DNA from: Rhyzopertha dominica
Lineage: Eukaryota > Arthropoda > Insecta > Coleoptera > Bostrichidae
Direction of reading: 5' to 3'
NCBI GenBank assembly: GCA_025024175.1
Contig: QCXZ01000137.1
Location: 13,826,001 to 13,890,000 of the forward strand
Length of the DNA: 64,000 nucleotides
Part shown: piece after piece, positions 1 through 11,949 of the stretch
Layout: every line of letters starts with the position of its first letter
Numbering within the stretch: position 1 is the stretch's first letter
Made by a program: the position numbers and the translations under genes
Notes under the pieces: model-generated
Database searches by the model: none
What the model saw: the letters and a program-made list of their open reading frames with translations, nothing else
Told to the model about the DNA's origin: nothing

Positions 1-108
1 CGTTTTCATATCCCCACCGCTGCCATTCTCGAATTTGCAAGTAGACCACTGGCCGATGCTGACTATAAGCTCTTCAAACCATGGAAATGGAACGTGCTTG
101 TTAAATAA
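1..108 (+). CDS. possible C-terminal exon, cut by the window edge
   Basis: Frame 1 is open from the first base to a TAA at 106-108 (35 codons). Its composition is richer in G and C than the sequence after it, and it ends in a residue-diverse segment (LFKPWKWNVLVK) rather than the Lys/Asn/Ile/Phe runs typical of chance frames here. Downstream the DNA turns AT-rich at once. It could be the last coding part of a gene entering from the left, or an alternative last exon. I do not recognise the protein family. No strong polyadenylation hexamer follows within 100 bases. A chance open stretch of this size is possible, so confidence is low. Confidence 0.3.
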   Translation, partial: RFHIPTAAILEFASRPLADADYKLFKPWKWNVLVK

Positions 109-3100
109 CGGCGAAAATATTTAAATGCATTAAAGTAAATGAAAAGAAATTCCTTTAAATATATAGAAAGGTCGTTTGAGCAGCTTCGACCATAATTTTA
201 AAATGACAGAACACTTGCAGCTGAGAGGCAAGTCAAAACTGTGGGTTTGAACGCAACTTGTCATCGTAGCAATTGATAGTGCCTCACATTTTTAGGAAGT
301 TAGGTCCATTTAGGTTTTAATTACCCATAATCCTAGTCTAGGCGCGTGCTGGCCCACTGGGCCACCGGGTACTTCCCGGTGGGTCCTCTTACCAAAGCTA
401 AAATAGTCCAGTCAGATGAACTTGAGTCGTTTCGCATGGAAACAGTATAAAATAACCCTAACCACAATATTAGAAAATTACAATGATCTATAAACATATT
501 TCAGCAGCTAAGCTGCCATCTTCAGTAGTTAAAAAATATAAATAAGGCGACTTCTTGAAATCTGGCTGCATTAACCGAAGGATATTCTCACCGAAATTTG
601 AGTGGAAGTGGAAGTTTTTATTTAGGCGTTTCGCCACTCGTAACTGGGCCCTTCCAATTTACTATACATTTAGCTGGTTAATTACGTGTGTACACCTAAA
701 GATTGTTTTATTTAGAAAATTGTAAATACAGTAAAATTTATAGGCAAGTGATTTCACAATTTTCATCCAGAATTCTTACTTGACCCTTGCAAATGACCTT
801 CTCTAATAAGTCGTTGTCAAATGGTTTCCAAGCTTAATCGATGCCAAGTGCGTTTTGAAGCTGTAACTGCAACATTCTGGTTGTTACGAATCGTTGTCTG
901 AGGGGGGATACAGCTTTAAAAGACTATCTTCGTCAGGATGACTCATAACACGATTTCTGCTTAGTTCAGCTCTTCTACCTTTTCCTACAAAGATTGTTCA
1001 ACTAACTACTGTTATATGGAATCACATCAGAATCTATCATATATTCGGTGATAAATCTAACTTTTGTCACTTTTGTGCCAAATTTCTATATCCACATTAC
1101 ATTTTAACAATTAATACAAAAAACAAAAACAAAATTAAAAATCCATCCGAACTCACGTTTATGAAAGTCAATTTATTTAATATAAGATTTAGGAATCCAG
1201 TAAAAGCGTTATCAGCATGAATGAAAACCCGATGTGTTGTAAAAAATGCAATTAAATATATTTCAGTTTATTTAAATGAAGCCTAATTTTCTTAAAATAT
1301 TAAGTAGTCGGTTAATTTTTGAGAGCAATGCACTGGCGATCTAAGAAGGTTGGCTTGACGCATAATGCTGAGGCATTTGTCATTCTGAGTTTTAATAATG
1401 TTAATTATTACTACAATTGTATCTTTAGCACCTATACATATGAACTCCTAGCTTAAGTTTCTAAAGCTTGTGGTGTGAGAAGTTGAAACTGTACTAAAAG
1501 CGCATCGGTTAATGTATTAGTCTTTGATATGTGTTAATTCTGAATCAGAAATCCTATTAGTAGAACTTTAAGGTCAAATTTATGTTCCTTTGGTATTTCG
1601 TATGATATCATTATATATTATTTGGATCACCGATCTATATTCTCCCAAATAAAGTGTATAAACTCATTTTTTGTTAAACGCGATAGCGATGCAACTGAAT
1701 GCGCGTCACCTAACTGAGTTCATCAATAACGGAATTAGTAATAAAAAGGGGCATTGTATGATCAGTGTACATAGAAAGCATACAAATAATTTGGGTCTTT
1801 ATTTTACAGAAGATGTTTTAAGTCACCTTGCAGAAAATCCACGAAGATTATTCATGGAATAAATGCTTCATTAATTACTTAAGTACCTATATCTTATAAA
1901 CATTTATTATTTCTATTTATGTTGAATTATACTGTACAGAACGTTCCTGCTTTGCCCCTCCCCCTAGACCAAAAGCTGGGTACGCCCATGGGTGATGTGA
2001 AAGTTTAAGAATTATTAGTCTAGTCAAACTTTGCTAAACATCTTGGGTAGGTAGCGATTTAATATTTTCATTCTATTGGAGGGTGATAAATATAAAACTG
2101 ATTTCGCTACTGCAAAACTGCCTACTTAATCGCCATTTCGAAAATAAGAGCGAAACAGTTTTATTTAACGATATCTCTGTAAATATTATCGTACAAGAGG
2201 TCATATTAATGAAATTTTCATGTAATCAAAAACAAAGCATTGTCATTCTTATGCAAAAAAACCGCGTCCGTATATTGAGTTCAGTGCCTTTGTATACTAA
2301 CAGATAGCAGAATGTTGTTCTTTTTTGTTGTGCACCGCAATAATGTTGAATTAACTTCTTTCAATATTTGCCGGTATTTAAAAAACGTCNAGGTTGATTT
2401 CATTGATTTTTGTCGAAGCCCATTATTTATATTTATTTTGCACTAGTACTTACGTAAAGAGAGATACTTAGACCAATTTCTCCACATTAAAAATGATCTA
2501 GCTAACAGACTACATTCAGTTGTAAGTAAAATTTTATTCTTGTTAAAAATCTAAAACAGCTATTTCTTAGAAAAGCCACATTTAGTTTACTAATGTATTT
2601 CACCAACTGAGAAGATTATTTTACTCCTTCAGGCTTAGAAATGCCTGATAGCATAAAACAATTCAAAAGGCGCTCCATTGGAAATTATACATATGTTTCG
2701 CCATTTAGAAAGTACAACTTGTTTACTTGTAACTAAATATAGTTTAATAATAATGCTATAAAAACATGATAATTTTAAAGATAAAACCTTAGACCACTTC
2801 TAATGTGAAAAAGTTGCGCAACTGCCATCCTCTCTGTTCTGCTGCAACCATCTGGGTGTGTGAATTTTCATTTAAACCTATCTAGTCGTTTTTCAGATAC
2901 TAATGTAAATAATAAAAAGGAAATCAATATTAGCGCCCAGTTCAATGAAGAGAAGCAACATTCAATTGATGCATATTGTCTTGCCATGCACAATGCATTA
3001 AACTAAAACTACTGGCATGTATAAGCATGACTAATTCTCGACTGCCCTTTATTTAGGCATAAGTACTTATTTTATTTCGCATGCTTATTTCATAATGATG

Positions 3101-4400
3101 GCTAAATGGATGGGGTTGCAATCCCGAAAACTGATTAATTAACTCCGCAAAATATTATAAAAACAAAATCAATACCAAAATGTTCAATCAGCTCCTTTTT
3201 CCGACCTATTTGCTTGTTATCGGACTAAAAGTACAGTTTTTGACCTATTCTATGGAAAATTCTGAATCGTATAATTGGCGGTCAATGACTATTACGGAGC
3301 TAAGCAACATATGTTCTAAAATAACAAACAACGTGCCAAAACATGTCCTTAGGATCTGCGAAGTTATGTTAATCTTGTTAAATAATTATAAGATGATGAA
3401 AGAGTTTANAACGTTTGCTAAATTGTGGTCTCGTTTGTCAAAGGAAAATTTTGGAGACATTTACGAAAATGAAAAATGTAGCAAGGATCTTGATGACAAC
3501 GATGTGTTTTGAGAAAAATAGCAGCGTCTACACTGTAACTATAAGTGACAAATTATCCATAATTAATTACGAGCATAACTCTTTTATTACAATAGTTCTT
3601 AATGTTTTACCAAGAGAACTCAGTTCATCATATCTGTTATAATGTTAAATGAGGCTATTTTATTTATTATATTTAGTTCCTATCTGTACATACATTTTAT
3701 TTTAACTTTTTTACTTATTTTCTTTTACGGACACTAATTGCTATTATTAATAAACATTGATTCGGCGTGAGACGTTATATGGCCAATTCTTTGATCATAC
3801 AGATTTTCGCCGGACCTCTCTTATCAACCTACAGCGACAGGGCGTATTGTAAACATTCCAGCTATACTATTGGTCAATTTCAATTTACCCCACCAATAGT
3901 AAGCGAAGTGCCAAAATTTTTACCCGAATTTGAACACATTGAACTCGTTAGTGGCANTTACACTTAAATTCTCAAGTAGTTAGTCTACCACATGCCTTTA
4001 AATCTTATTATAAATATGTATAGCTTTGTTCACGCCCCTACTTTACTTTTTTTCCTATTCTTACCACACCAATGTTTAATTTGCAGAGAATTTATTAAAA
4101 AACATGGCACCAATATTTTTACACTATAATAACAGAGTTATTTTGGTAGTAATTAGATCGAATGGAATTTCCTGAGTAACCCTAGCTCTAAAATCTACAA
4201 ATTTTGTTCCGTATTGCATTTACCATTGGAGAACAATGTACATGTAAAATGGAATTAAACTCATACATAATTTAGCATTAAAAGGTCAATAGAGACAGTC
4301 TTATGGTATACATATAATGATTGTAACAACCTGCTTTATGATTTTTTTGTTGTGAAAAGTGTAGTAGCTAAATACTTATGCTAAATGACGGTGGTTATTA
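109..4400. other. AT-rich non-coding stretch, nothing recognised
   Basis: No open frame that I recognise as a protein, no clear repeat and no RNA gene. Short open stretches near 1671-1862, 3180-3512 and 3767-3967 resemble no family I know, and the last two contain N. Their codon use is that of the surrounding AT-rich DNA. Probably intronic or intergenic sequence with unrecognised old repeats. Confidence 0.5.
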
Positions 4401-4409
4401 TTTTATGGG

Positions 4410-5680
4410 AAAGGTACGAGTTGGGTCCCACTAATCTCATGTGTACCTGCTAGCTAGAAAAGTTCCTATGCGAGTTGGGTCCCACTAGTTCCTCCCAATA
4501 AAGCAATTACAGGGGTTTATCACTGAGAATATTATATTTCTCAAATCTCCCGTTCCTGATATTTTATCATTCTTTGGTTATAAGTTTACAATTTAGCCGC
4601 CCATTTATAAAATGTGCAATATACTTGGACTAAGACAAGTGAGTTTAAGTTCTGCTTTCATGAATTTATATACGAAGGGTCGTAAAAAGGTGGATGTGTG
4701 CTGGGCATTTATCAAGAAAGAGAGTACGTTTTACTGAGTACGTTTTTATATAAGTTTTAATCTTTTTCTTTCGGTTTTTAATGCTGTAAGATTCCAAATC
4801 ATTGTAGAAAAACAACACATACTGTTTTGCTCGCGACTGTTTTCACAAAATGAAAGTTCAAATTTTGAATATTATTTTTAAATTGAGTACTAAACAACTG
4901 ACAATTATTGTCAAACATGCTTATGTGACATTCAGTAAATAATTAAAGAAAAGCGTGAAAATTTATTCAAAATCAAATGGTGAAAACGATATCATACAGC
5001 GCCAAAACGGCAAAGCTTTAGTGTAAATCATTTACTTGTATTTTAAACAGTACAGAAGTGTTATATATTTACATATTAAGGTTTGCGTTGTTCTTTATGC
5101 CTAAACATAAGTAAATATAAAATATTATGCAGGGTGTTTCAGCTAAAAGCTAATTAAAGTTTCTTGGCTTATTTAAAGGGGGTGTTTATATAAAGAGTTG
5201 AAAGTCTTGAAAAATGAATGAGATGGGAGTTTTCAATTGTTTTCTAAAAGAATTAATAAATCAAAGCGAATTTTGGCACAATAGTAACACTCACCAACTA
5301 TCTTTTTGCTACATATTCATAGTTTTAAGTTTACCCTGAGAGGGTGAAGTACACTACTCCTTTATTTTTAACAGAATTATTTTGGGGTTTAAAAGAATAT
5401 TTTTTGAAAGCAGCCTGTTTCATTTTAATCGCTGTTTCTTTCTTATAATTTGTTCGTATCTCGCTCGGTTTAGCCATAAAAACTAAAATCTACATAATTG
5501 TATTTCTACATGTTTTATTGTTATTAAGTATATAAGTTATTCAATATACCTATACTTATTTATGCTTTCACCATATTTATGTGGAATTTGTATTATGGAA
5601 TTTCTAAGAAAATATTTTTTAGAACACTACGGCTAACTGGGACTTAACTCGCCTGTGTTTGGGACCGAACTCGCATTTTA
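4410..5680. mobile_element. putative non-autonomous DNA element with inverted pairs of a GCGAGTT-GTCCCA motif
   Basis: The 15-base motif (A/G)CGAGTTGGGTCCCA occurs at 4416-4430 and 4470-4484 on the + strand. Variants of it occur at 5638-5652 and 5660-5674 on the minus strand (cores GCGAGTTAAGTCCCA and GCGAGTTCGGTCCCA). Two direct copies facing two inverted copies 1.2 kb away is the layout of terminal or subterminal transposase-binding repeats. The interior has no coding sequence. It includes CAGGGTGTTTCAG at 5132-5144, a sequence resembling transposon ends seen elsewhere in the window. I could not fix exact ends or a target duplication, so the borders are approximate and the superfamily is unknown. 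Confidence 0.45.
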
Positions 5681-5699
5681 TGTTTCTCCATAAATTCAA

Positions 5700-6730
5700 T
5701 GAAAGGAAAGTCTCTAAACAGCATTTCCATTCATTTTAAATTTGTTCAGTTCTCAAGTTTTATCTTCACCCTTTACAAATGTAATCGCCACCTCATTTCC
5801 CCGCCGATGTGAACTTAACGATTAAGGAGCACTATAGCCGAAAAAAGCGCGTTACGCCAGCGAGTAATTGTCGGGGCATCATTGTTACATCATTTGGCAA
5901 ATACGCTCCGGGTATTGGGCAACTTTGCAGATTTTTATGTCGGTAGTTAGCCCAGCTTTCACTCCGGCCCGTATGAGGACCTTCGTCGACGCATTTGCTT
6001 TATACAGTACGAGATGAAGTATTGAGAAAGAATTGGATCGAAACACTATCCCCAATATAGTCCGCTAATTTATTAATTATCTACTCAATTAAATTGACGT
6101 TATGCTGGAGTACCTACTTTATACATCTAAACCTTTACTTTTTGTGTTCAGAGATAACTAAATTGTTTCTTCTATACAATTTGTTTTAATATCTTACAAT
6201 ACACGGATTACTTTAATAAAATGAAAATGTCATTAAGATCTCGCATTGTTCACTTTTTTGCTCGCTTAATTCCTAAATTGATCTATCTAACGTTAATGTC
6301 ATAATTGATTAATCTTGTTTATCATACTTTATGCTAACAACCTGTCAATTGCTTTTGTTTCGACTTAGAAGATGATGTTATTTATCTTTATTTTAATACC
6401 TCTGTCAGATTTGTCGACAATATTTTAAGAACTCACCGATGCTTACAGTAAATGATTTGTTAAACCTTGTTTTGATTATAACATTCAAAAGTTCGTTAAC
6501 TTTTGGTTTTACTTTAATGTAAACTAGAATCAGCTGCATGTAAAGAACTAAATTCATGGCTTTCATTTTTTTTATTTTCGAGTCTAGTCATTCTATTGAG
6601 ACACAAAAAATCGTGTGATTCTAACTATTTATTTTGTTATTAAGCATCGTATTTTGCCACGATAATATTTTGTAGATAGCATTCCATTTATTAGATCGTT
6701 TAAACTCCTACTTTAATTATTTGTGTAACT
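5700..6730. other. non-coding; GC-richer island at about 5780-6020
   Basis: No gene seen. The part from about 5780 to 6020 is distinctly richer in G, C and CpG than its flanks, with no repeat structure, as expected of a conserved regulatory island. The rest is AT-rich and featureless. Confidence 0.35.
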
Positions 6731-6798
6731 TGTATTTTTTTTATTTTTCAGGTAAGTTTTAATCCCACCTACAACATAATACCAGCGTATTGGTAAGT
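6731..6798 (+). promoter_or_regulatory. recursive-splice (ratchet) type site with possible 41-nt RS exon
   Basis: A long T-rich tract (about 6733-6748) ends in CAG at 6749-6751, followed directly by GTAAGT at 6752-6757. An excellent 3' splice site therefore abuts an excellent 5' splice site with no exon between. A second GTAAGT starts at 6793, so a 41-nt cryptic exon (6752-6792) could be defined. In flies and vertebrates this arrangement marks recursive splicing points in very long introns, sometimes with a skipped RS exon. What is seen is the sequence; the function is inferred. It implies a + strand host gene spanning this position. A true 41-nt microexon is the alternative. Confidence 0.55.
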
Positions 6799-7426
6799 TT
6801 TTTTTTACAGTGTAACTTTTCATAATTTATCTGACCGACAAGAAAATAATCAATACATCTGGCAAAATACTTTAATAATTCTTTGGTTTAATGGTACGCT
6901 TCATTATGTTATGAAGGAAACACAAACTAACACAGAGTTGGGTAATTTTATTAAAGAAAATAACATAAACACAACAAATACATTTGTCATTACACGTATA
7001 AAATGTAGCAGCTTTCATTTCATTGAATTACCTTTTGATATTTATTTACACGCCAATCGTATGTTTTGTGGGCATAAGCCAGAATATACATTAGCATAAA
7101 TAAATTATACAAAATGATGCACAGATCGTTGTTATCAGAAGATGTTATTAAAAGTAAAATTTTGGCTGATAGTAGTAGTAAAGTACTGGTAATAAAATAA
7201 AAACAAAGCAGCTCCCATAAAGACATGAAATATTTCAGATACAACGTTTTTGCAGCTCACAGGTTTTGTTTATTACTTTAAAGTCTCTGGAATTGTAATG
7301 AGTTAATAATGTTATATTAATGGTTCAATATTTTCTGCTAAATACTCTCATTATTACATGCTGAAATGAAACTAAATGGTTTTAGAACAGCCTGATTTTG
7401 GTTGTGATTTGTCTTTTATTAGTTAT
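6799..7426. other. AT-rich non-coding sequence
   Basis: No gene or repeat recognised between the splice-like site and the hAT insertion. Confidence 0.5.
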
Positions 7427-7434
7427 CATACAAC
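7427..7434. repeat. 8-bp target-site duplication, left copy (CATACAAC)
   Basis: CATACAAC sits immediately before the left terminus of the hAT element and recurs exactly at 10053-10060 immediately after its right terminus. An 8-bp duplication is the hallmark of hAT insertion. Confidence 0.97.
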
Positions 7435-7840
7435 TAGGGTTGCCAGGTCTCATATATCTCATATGAGATACATATATTCAAACAAAATCTCATATATCAT
7501 ATTGAACATTAAATATATGAGCAAATCTCATATATTATTGAAGTATCCTACAAACATATATTTTTTCTATTATTATATTGTTTAACTATTATTATAACCT
7601 GCAAAAAACACGCGCCAAAATACAAATTTTGTGACGCTGTCAAATCCTTCCACCAGCAGACTGTTCCACCACCACTCTGCGCTCTACTTGTGGTGCGCAG
7701 TTGAGCACGTCAAATCACATGTCATTCAGCATTCCACCGATTCGGCTTTTCTTCTTGTAATACCTTATGCTGTAATAATAACTTTGCTGAGAACTTTCAG
7801 AGGTTATAATATAACGTGGTGCATTGTGTTAATTTTCATT

Positions 7841-9885
7841 ATGTGCTCAACAGTAAGTGATAATTTAGAAACAGAAACGCTTGGTTCCGAAGATAATAGT
7901 GATAGCGAAGAAGAAAAGGGAATCAGTCAAACACGGAAAAAACCGAAGTATGATTCAAATTATAGAACAGAGTGGCAAAAATGTTACTCTTGGTTAAGAC
8001 CTCACAAAACTAATAAACATAGAGCCTTTTGTGTACTATGTAAGAAGGAATTTTCAATAAACCAAGGTTTACATCAGGTTTGATTACTGCAGGTAATAGT
8101 TTGTGCATGATGATATAATGAACTATATTTTTGTAGATCAGACAACACGAAAAAACTAGACAACATCAAGTACAGGCAGCTGCTATTAAAAATAATAATA
8201 CAATAGCAAAATTTTGTGTTCCCAATTCTGAGTATCCTTCACAAGATTTAATAGGAACTGCTATTGAAATTGCACAAGTTTACCACAACATCAAACATAA
8301 TTTATCTTACAACAGCTTAGATTGTGGAGTTAAACTATTAAAGCACATGTGTAAAAATATTTCCATTATAAAAAGTATAACGCTCGGTCGAACAAAAGCT
8401 GAAAGCATATGTATGAACGTTTTAGCTCCTGAAGCATTAACTATTGCTCTGCAAGGTATTAAAGATAAATATTTTGCAATACAATGTGATGCGTCCAACA
8501 TAAAAAACAGAAAATTTTTTCCCATAGCTATACAATTTTTCGATAATGAATTAGGAATTGTCAATAAATTGCTTGATTTTCAAGAAAATGCTGACGAATC
8601 TGCTCTTGGGATGTTTTCAATGATACGTACCACTTTTCAAAGATTGAATTTAACTTTTGATAATGTGTCTAGTTTCAGTGCTGACAACTGCAATGCAAAT
8701 TTTGGACAACACAATTCACTTTTTAAACATTTGTGTTCAGAAAACCAGTTTATAGTAAAGGCAAATTGTCACGCTCATATAATACACAATACAGTAAAAA
8801 AAATCGTTGATAATCTTGATTATGACGTTGAAAATTTAATTTTAAAAGTTTACGCCCACTTTTCAGTATCTGCTAAAAAAAGAGAAACATTAAAACAATT
8901 TTCTGAATTTAATGATATTGAATATAAAGACTTATTGCATCATGTTGTTACAAGATGGCTATCTCTTAACCCTTGCATTGAGAGGTTTTTAAGAAATTAT
9001 CTAGCATTACTGTCTTATTTTCGTTCGTTACGTGATTGTCCCCAACATATTAAAAAATTGTTGTATTTAAAAGATGATGAATTTGAAAATACGACACTCA
9101 ATAACATACCAGAAATATACTTACTTTTTTTAAATAACTTATTAAAGCTTTTTGAAGAGGTCATTAAAAAGTTAGAAAAAAACTCAACTTCAATTATTGA
9201 AATTTACCTTATTTTTGAAAATTTAAATAAAAAGCTTGTTGAGAGAAAAGAACAAAAATTTTTTGGGTATACGGTCAATCAAAAGTTAAAACAACTGGAT
9301 GCGCCGAAAGCAAATCAGATCGAAAATGATTTATTAAATGGTTTAACTTATGCTATAACTTATTTAAACAAATGGTTTAATTTAGAAAAAGATAACAATT
9401 TTTTATATAATGTTAGTATGTTGAATTTAAGTAATCAACCTATTGTATACAGGGATATGTGTAATATTTTATTATTTTTTTCTGAAAAATTGGTATCTTC
9501 TATTGATAAAGACTGTTTGTTTGATGAAATTACTACATTGAATGAGATTATTCGTACTGTGACAAGCGATGAGCAATTTAAATTATTAGACCCAGTAATG
9601 AAATGGGTCTATATCTTCAAAAAGACTAACGACGAGTTGGTCAACTTAAAAAGAATATTAGGGTTTGTTTTAAGCATACCAGCATCAACTGCCTATACTG
9701 AGCGTGTATTTTCGATAATGGGGAATAAATGGAGCGATGTTAGAAATAGATCTACACTTCAATTAATTAAATCCGAATTGTTAATTACATTAAATTTTGA
9801 CAAAACTTGTTCTGATTTTTTTGATGATGTTGTAAAAGATCAAAAATTACTCATTAAATGCAAAAGCGGGGCTAAATATGCCTAA
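7841..9885 (+). CDS. hAT transposase with BED zinc finger, two exons (7841-8077, 8137-9885)
   Basis: Predicted 661-residue transposase acting in the nucleus to excise and reinsert the surrounding element. The first ATG in frame is at 7841. Exon 1 (79 codons) joins exon 2 in phase 0 across a 59-nt GT-AG intron (8078-8136). Visible parts: an acidic stretch about residues 7-25; a BED-type zinc finger with C64, C67, H83 and H89, whose two cysteines are in exon 1 and two histidines in exon 2; a RNase-H-like core with probable catalytic D197 (in QCDASN) and D262 (in FSADNCNANFG); the conserved W353 in VTRWLSLNP; and the C-terminal hAT dimerisation block ASTAYTERVFSIMGNKW, with E601 the likely third catalytic acid (assigned by family pattern). 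Length fits the family. All these residues are present and the frame is unbroken. The open frame extends upstream to about 7631 but lacks another ATG. Confidence 0.93.
8078..8136 (+). other. 59-nt intron inside the transposase gene
   Basis: The donor is CAG|GTTTGA at 8078 and the acceptor is TTTTTGTAG ending at 8136. Removing it joins two open frames in the same phase and completes the BED finger (cysteines before, histidines after). Without splicing, a TGA at 8081 stops translation right after the CxxC half. A second possible donor (CAG|GTAATA at 8093) would retain that TGA and give a truncated product. Confidence 0.8.
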
Positions 9886-9949
9886 TTTGTATGTTTTCTT
9901 TATGTTTATTTTTGTTTATGTTTACATTTTAGTGTTTTTTTATGAAGAA

Positions 9950-9955
9950 AATAAA
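9950..9955 (+). terminator. AATAAA polyadenylation signal of the transposase gene
   Basis: Canonical hexamer 65 bases after the transposase stop codon and about 97 bases before the element end. Confidence 0.7.
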
Positions 9956-10052
9956 TAATAATTTTTGTGTTGAGATATGTATTTTTTTTCCTGTCTCATA
10001 TATTTTTTTCATTTGATTCATATATATTTTAAAATTGGAGATGGCAACCCTA

Positions 10053-10060
10053 CATACAAC
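10053..10060. repeat. 8-bp target-site duplication, right copy (CATACAAC)
   Basis: Exact match to 7427-7434, abutting the right terminus of the hAT element. Confidence 0.97.
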
Positions 10061-11940
10061 ATTGACGATTATTTTCATGGCTTGCTATGATAGCTGATTA
10101 ACTATTAAAATTACACAAACGATTTAGATAATTACATATACATTAGTTAGGTACATTAAAAGGCAAAAACGTTGAAGATAACAATATTAGAATGAGGTAT
10201 TCAGTGGATATTAGTATTCACCATACATTTCAAAAAGTTTTGAAAATTCATTTCATCTCGAATATTTGAAGTCGACAGTTGCTGTTAAGACTATGTATTA
10301 CTGTGACATTAACAAAAACAAAAGTACATTTCGCCTTAAAAAACTTACTTTGTGTAGTGACACCTACCTATGGAGGGAGGAAGAAAATATTTGGCATATC
10401 CCATTTTTTATTTTATCCAATGTGCTATATGTATGTTATTCGATTCAATGTATATTTGATTCAATATATGACAAATTAAAAAAAATTTTACACCGCCATA
10501 ATATGTTCGAGTAGAAGAAAGCGATACGGTGTTTCTTGGTTTGTAAACACTCCATACAACAGAGAATAATTCTTAGTATTTTCAAACAAAGTAGCCTCCT
10601 AGGAGACAAAAATGACTTTCAATTCGTCTCACGGACCACACCGATAAGCGGGTTGATTGATAAGACATTTGCATTAGGTAATAGCGTGAAATAAACACGA
10701 TCCGCTGAAAACGAATGTGGTTTTCAATGTTGGGTGCGTATATCCGGTAAAAGTGGAACGCAGGAATGGAGTAAGGTAAACGGCGCAGTAGTACAGGGTC
10801 GGCAATGCATCACAACCGGCTGTCGCACAGAAATACCTGGATTTAAGTGTTTTCCAGTTTGGCGTGGCGTTCATGCGAATTAAAGGAGATATAATGATTG
10901 ACATGTTTATAGGGAGCCAGACATAAATTTCTCGTGGCATAATGGGTTGCGTTGATGGGGTATGACTTACACGGAATACATTGTTGGTACATAAATTAGT
11001 AATGGCGTTTACAAATGAAGACGAATTGCAAAACATGAAGATTTTAGCTTGTAAGCTATAATCAAAGGTTTCATTTTTTCATGAGCACAGAAAGTTACCG
11101 AAACACCACCACTTTGGTAGTGGCTACCAATGCGATGGGCTTATGGCAACTCTTTCTTTTTTTGTTGTTCGATTTGCCTCCTTTCCAATGTTCTATAATC
11201 TTATGAGAGTAGACTTCTGTCGAATTTATTAACAAATTTTTTAAGTAACTTCAATCGGGCCGATAGTAAATGGAGCAACCCAATCGTTTCAAGTAAACAA
11301 ATACACTCCCTACATTTCTCTTATGGGAGTTGAAATCACACGGTCGGTCGGTTGAATTATTTGGTAGAACTATGGTCGTTTAGTATTCATTTTTTAATTT
11401 TAAATTTAGTGTATCTTATCATTTGTTATGGTTTATTACTTAAGCTTTTTTAAGTTTTAGGTCTGCCAAATGAAAAATTCCATTAATTTACAAAATATTT
11501 TCGTAAATCGCACTAGTTTTATCCATTTCCTTTTAATTAACTGAGCTTGTAAACTTGTTTATACTTGTAACTATGATTTTTAGCAAAAAGACGTTCATCG
11601 ATTATTACTCTTACAGACATACTTCAGTAAATAGGTTTTGGTAATAAAGATATTCAATGTATTTTCCACAGAAGTAATAAATAAAGAGCAGTTCTTTTCA
11701 AAGAGCTTAGCTGTGCATACTAGTGTTGCAAGGGCAATCCCAAAAGTAAACGTCCAAAGCGCTAACAGCATAGGCAAACTCTTAGTATCGCTGGTAACCG
11801 CACTCTACCCTTATGGCTACCCCAACTTTTAAACGAACCATCGCATATCCCTTTGAGATGTTCATTTTCTCAGCCCATGATCTGCACCCACTTGCGATGA
11901 AGCTCCGGCTTACTGCTACTTCATGTGTGGATTTCGCGCA
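10061..11940. other. non-coding sequence; slightly GC-richer 10620-11040
   Basis: No recognised gene. About 10620-11040 is less AT-rich than its flanks. A 120-codon minus-strand open frame there (10674-11036) resembles nothing I know and is likely chance. The right part may include undetected 3' sequence of the retrotransposon relic that follows. Confidence 0.4.
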
Positions 11941-11949
11941 TCACGAAAT

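Larger units (their letters stand above)
7435..10052 (+). mobile_element. complete, apparently autonomous hAT DNA transposon (2,618 bp)
   Basis: The element begins TAGGGTTGCCA (7435-7445) and ends with the exact inverse TGGCAACCCTA (10042-10052), an 11-bp perfect terminal inverted repeat. After a 2-base offset both ends continue with TCTC. Perfect 8-bp direct repeats CATACAAC flank it. The subterminal decamer TCTCATATAT occurs at 7448, 7488 and 7526 on the left and again at 9994 on the right, probably serving as transposase-binding sites. Inside is one two-exon transposase gene on the + strand with no stop or frameshift, followed by AATAAA. Intact gene, perfect inverted repeats and perfect target duplication together indicate a young copy, possibly still active. 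Confidence 0.96.

Noticed and set aside
8088..8097. Alternative donor CAG|GTAATA in the hAT gene
   Set aside because: Using it would keep the in-frame TGA at 8081; the donor at 8078 gives the complete zinc finger.
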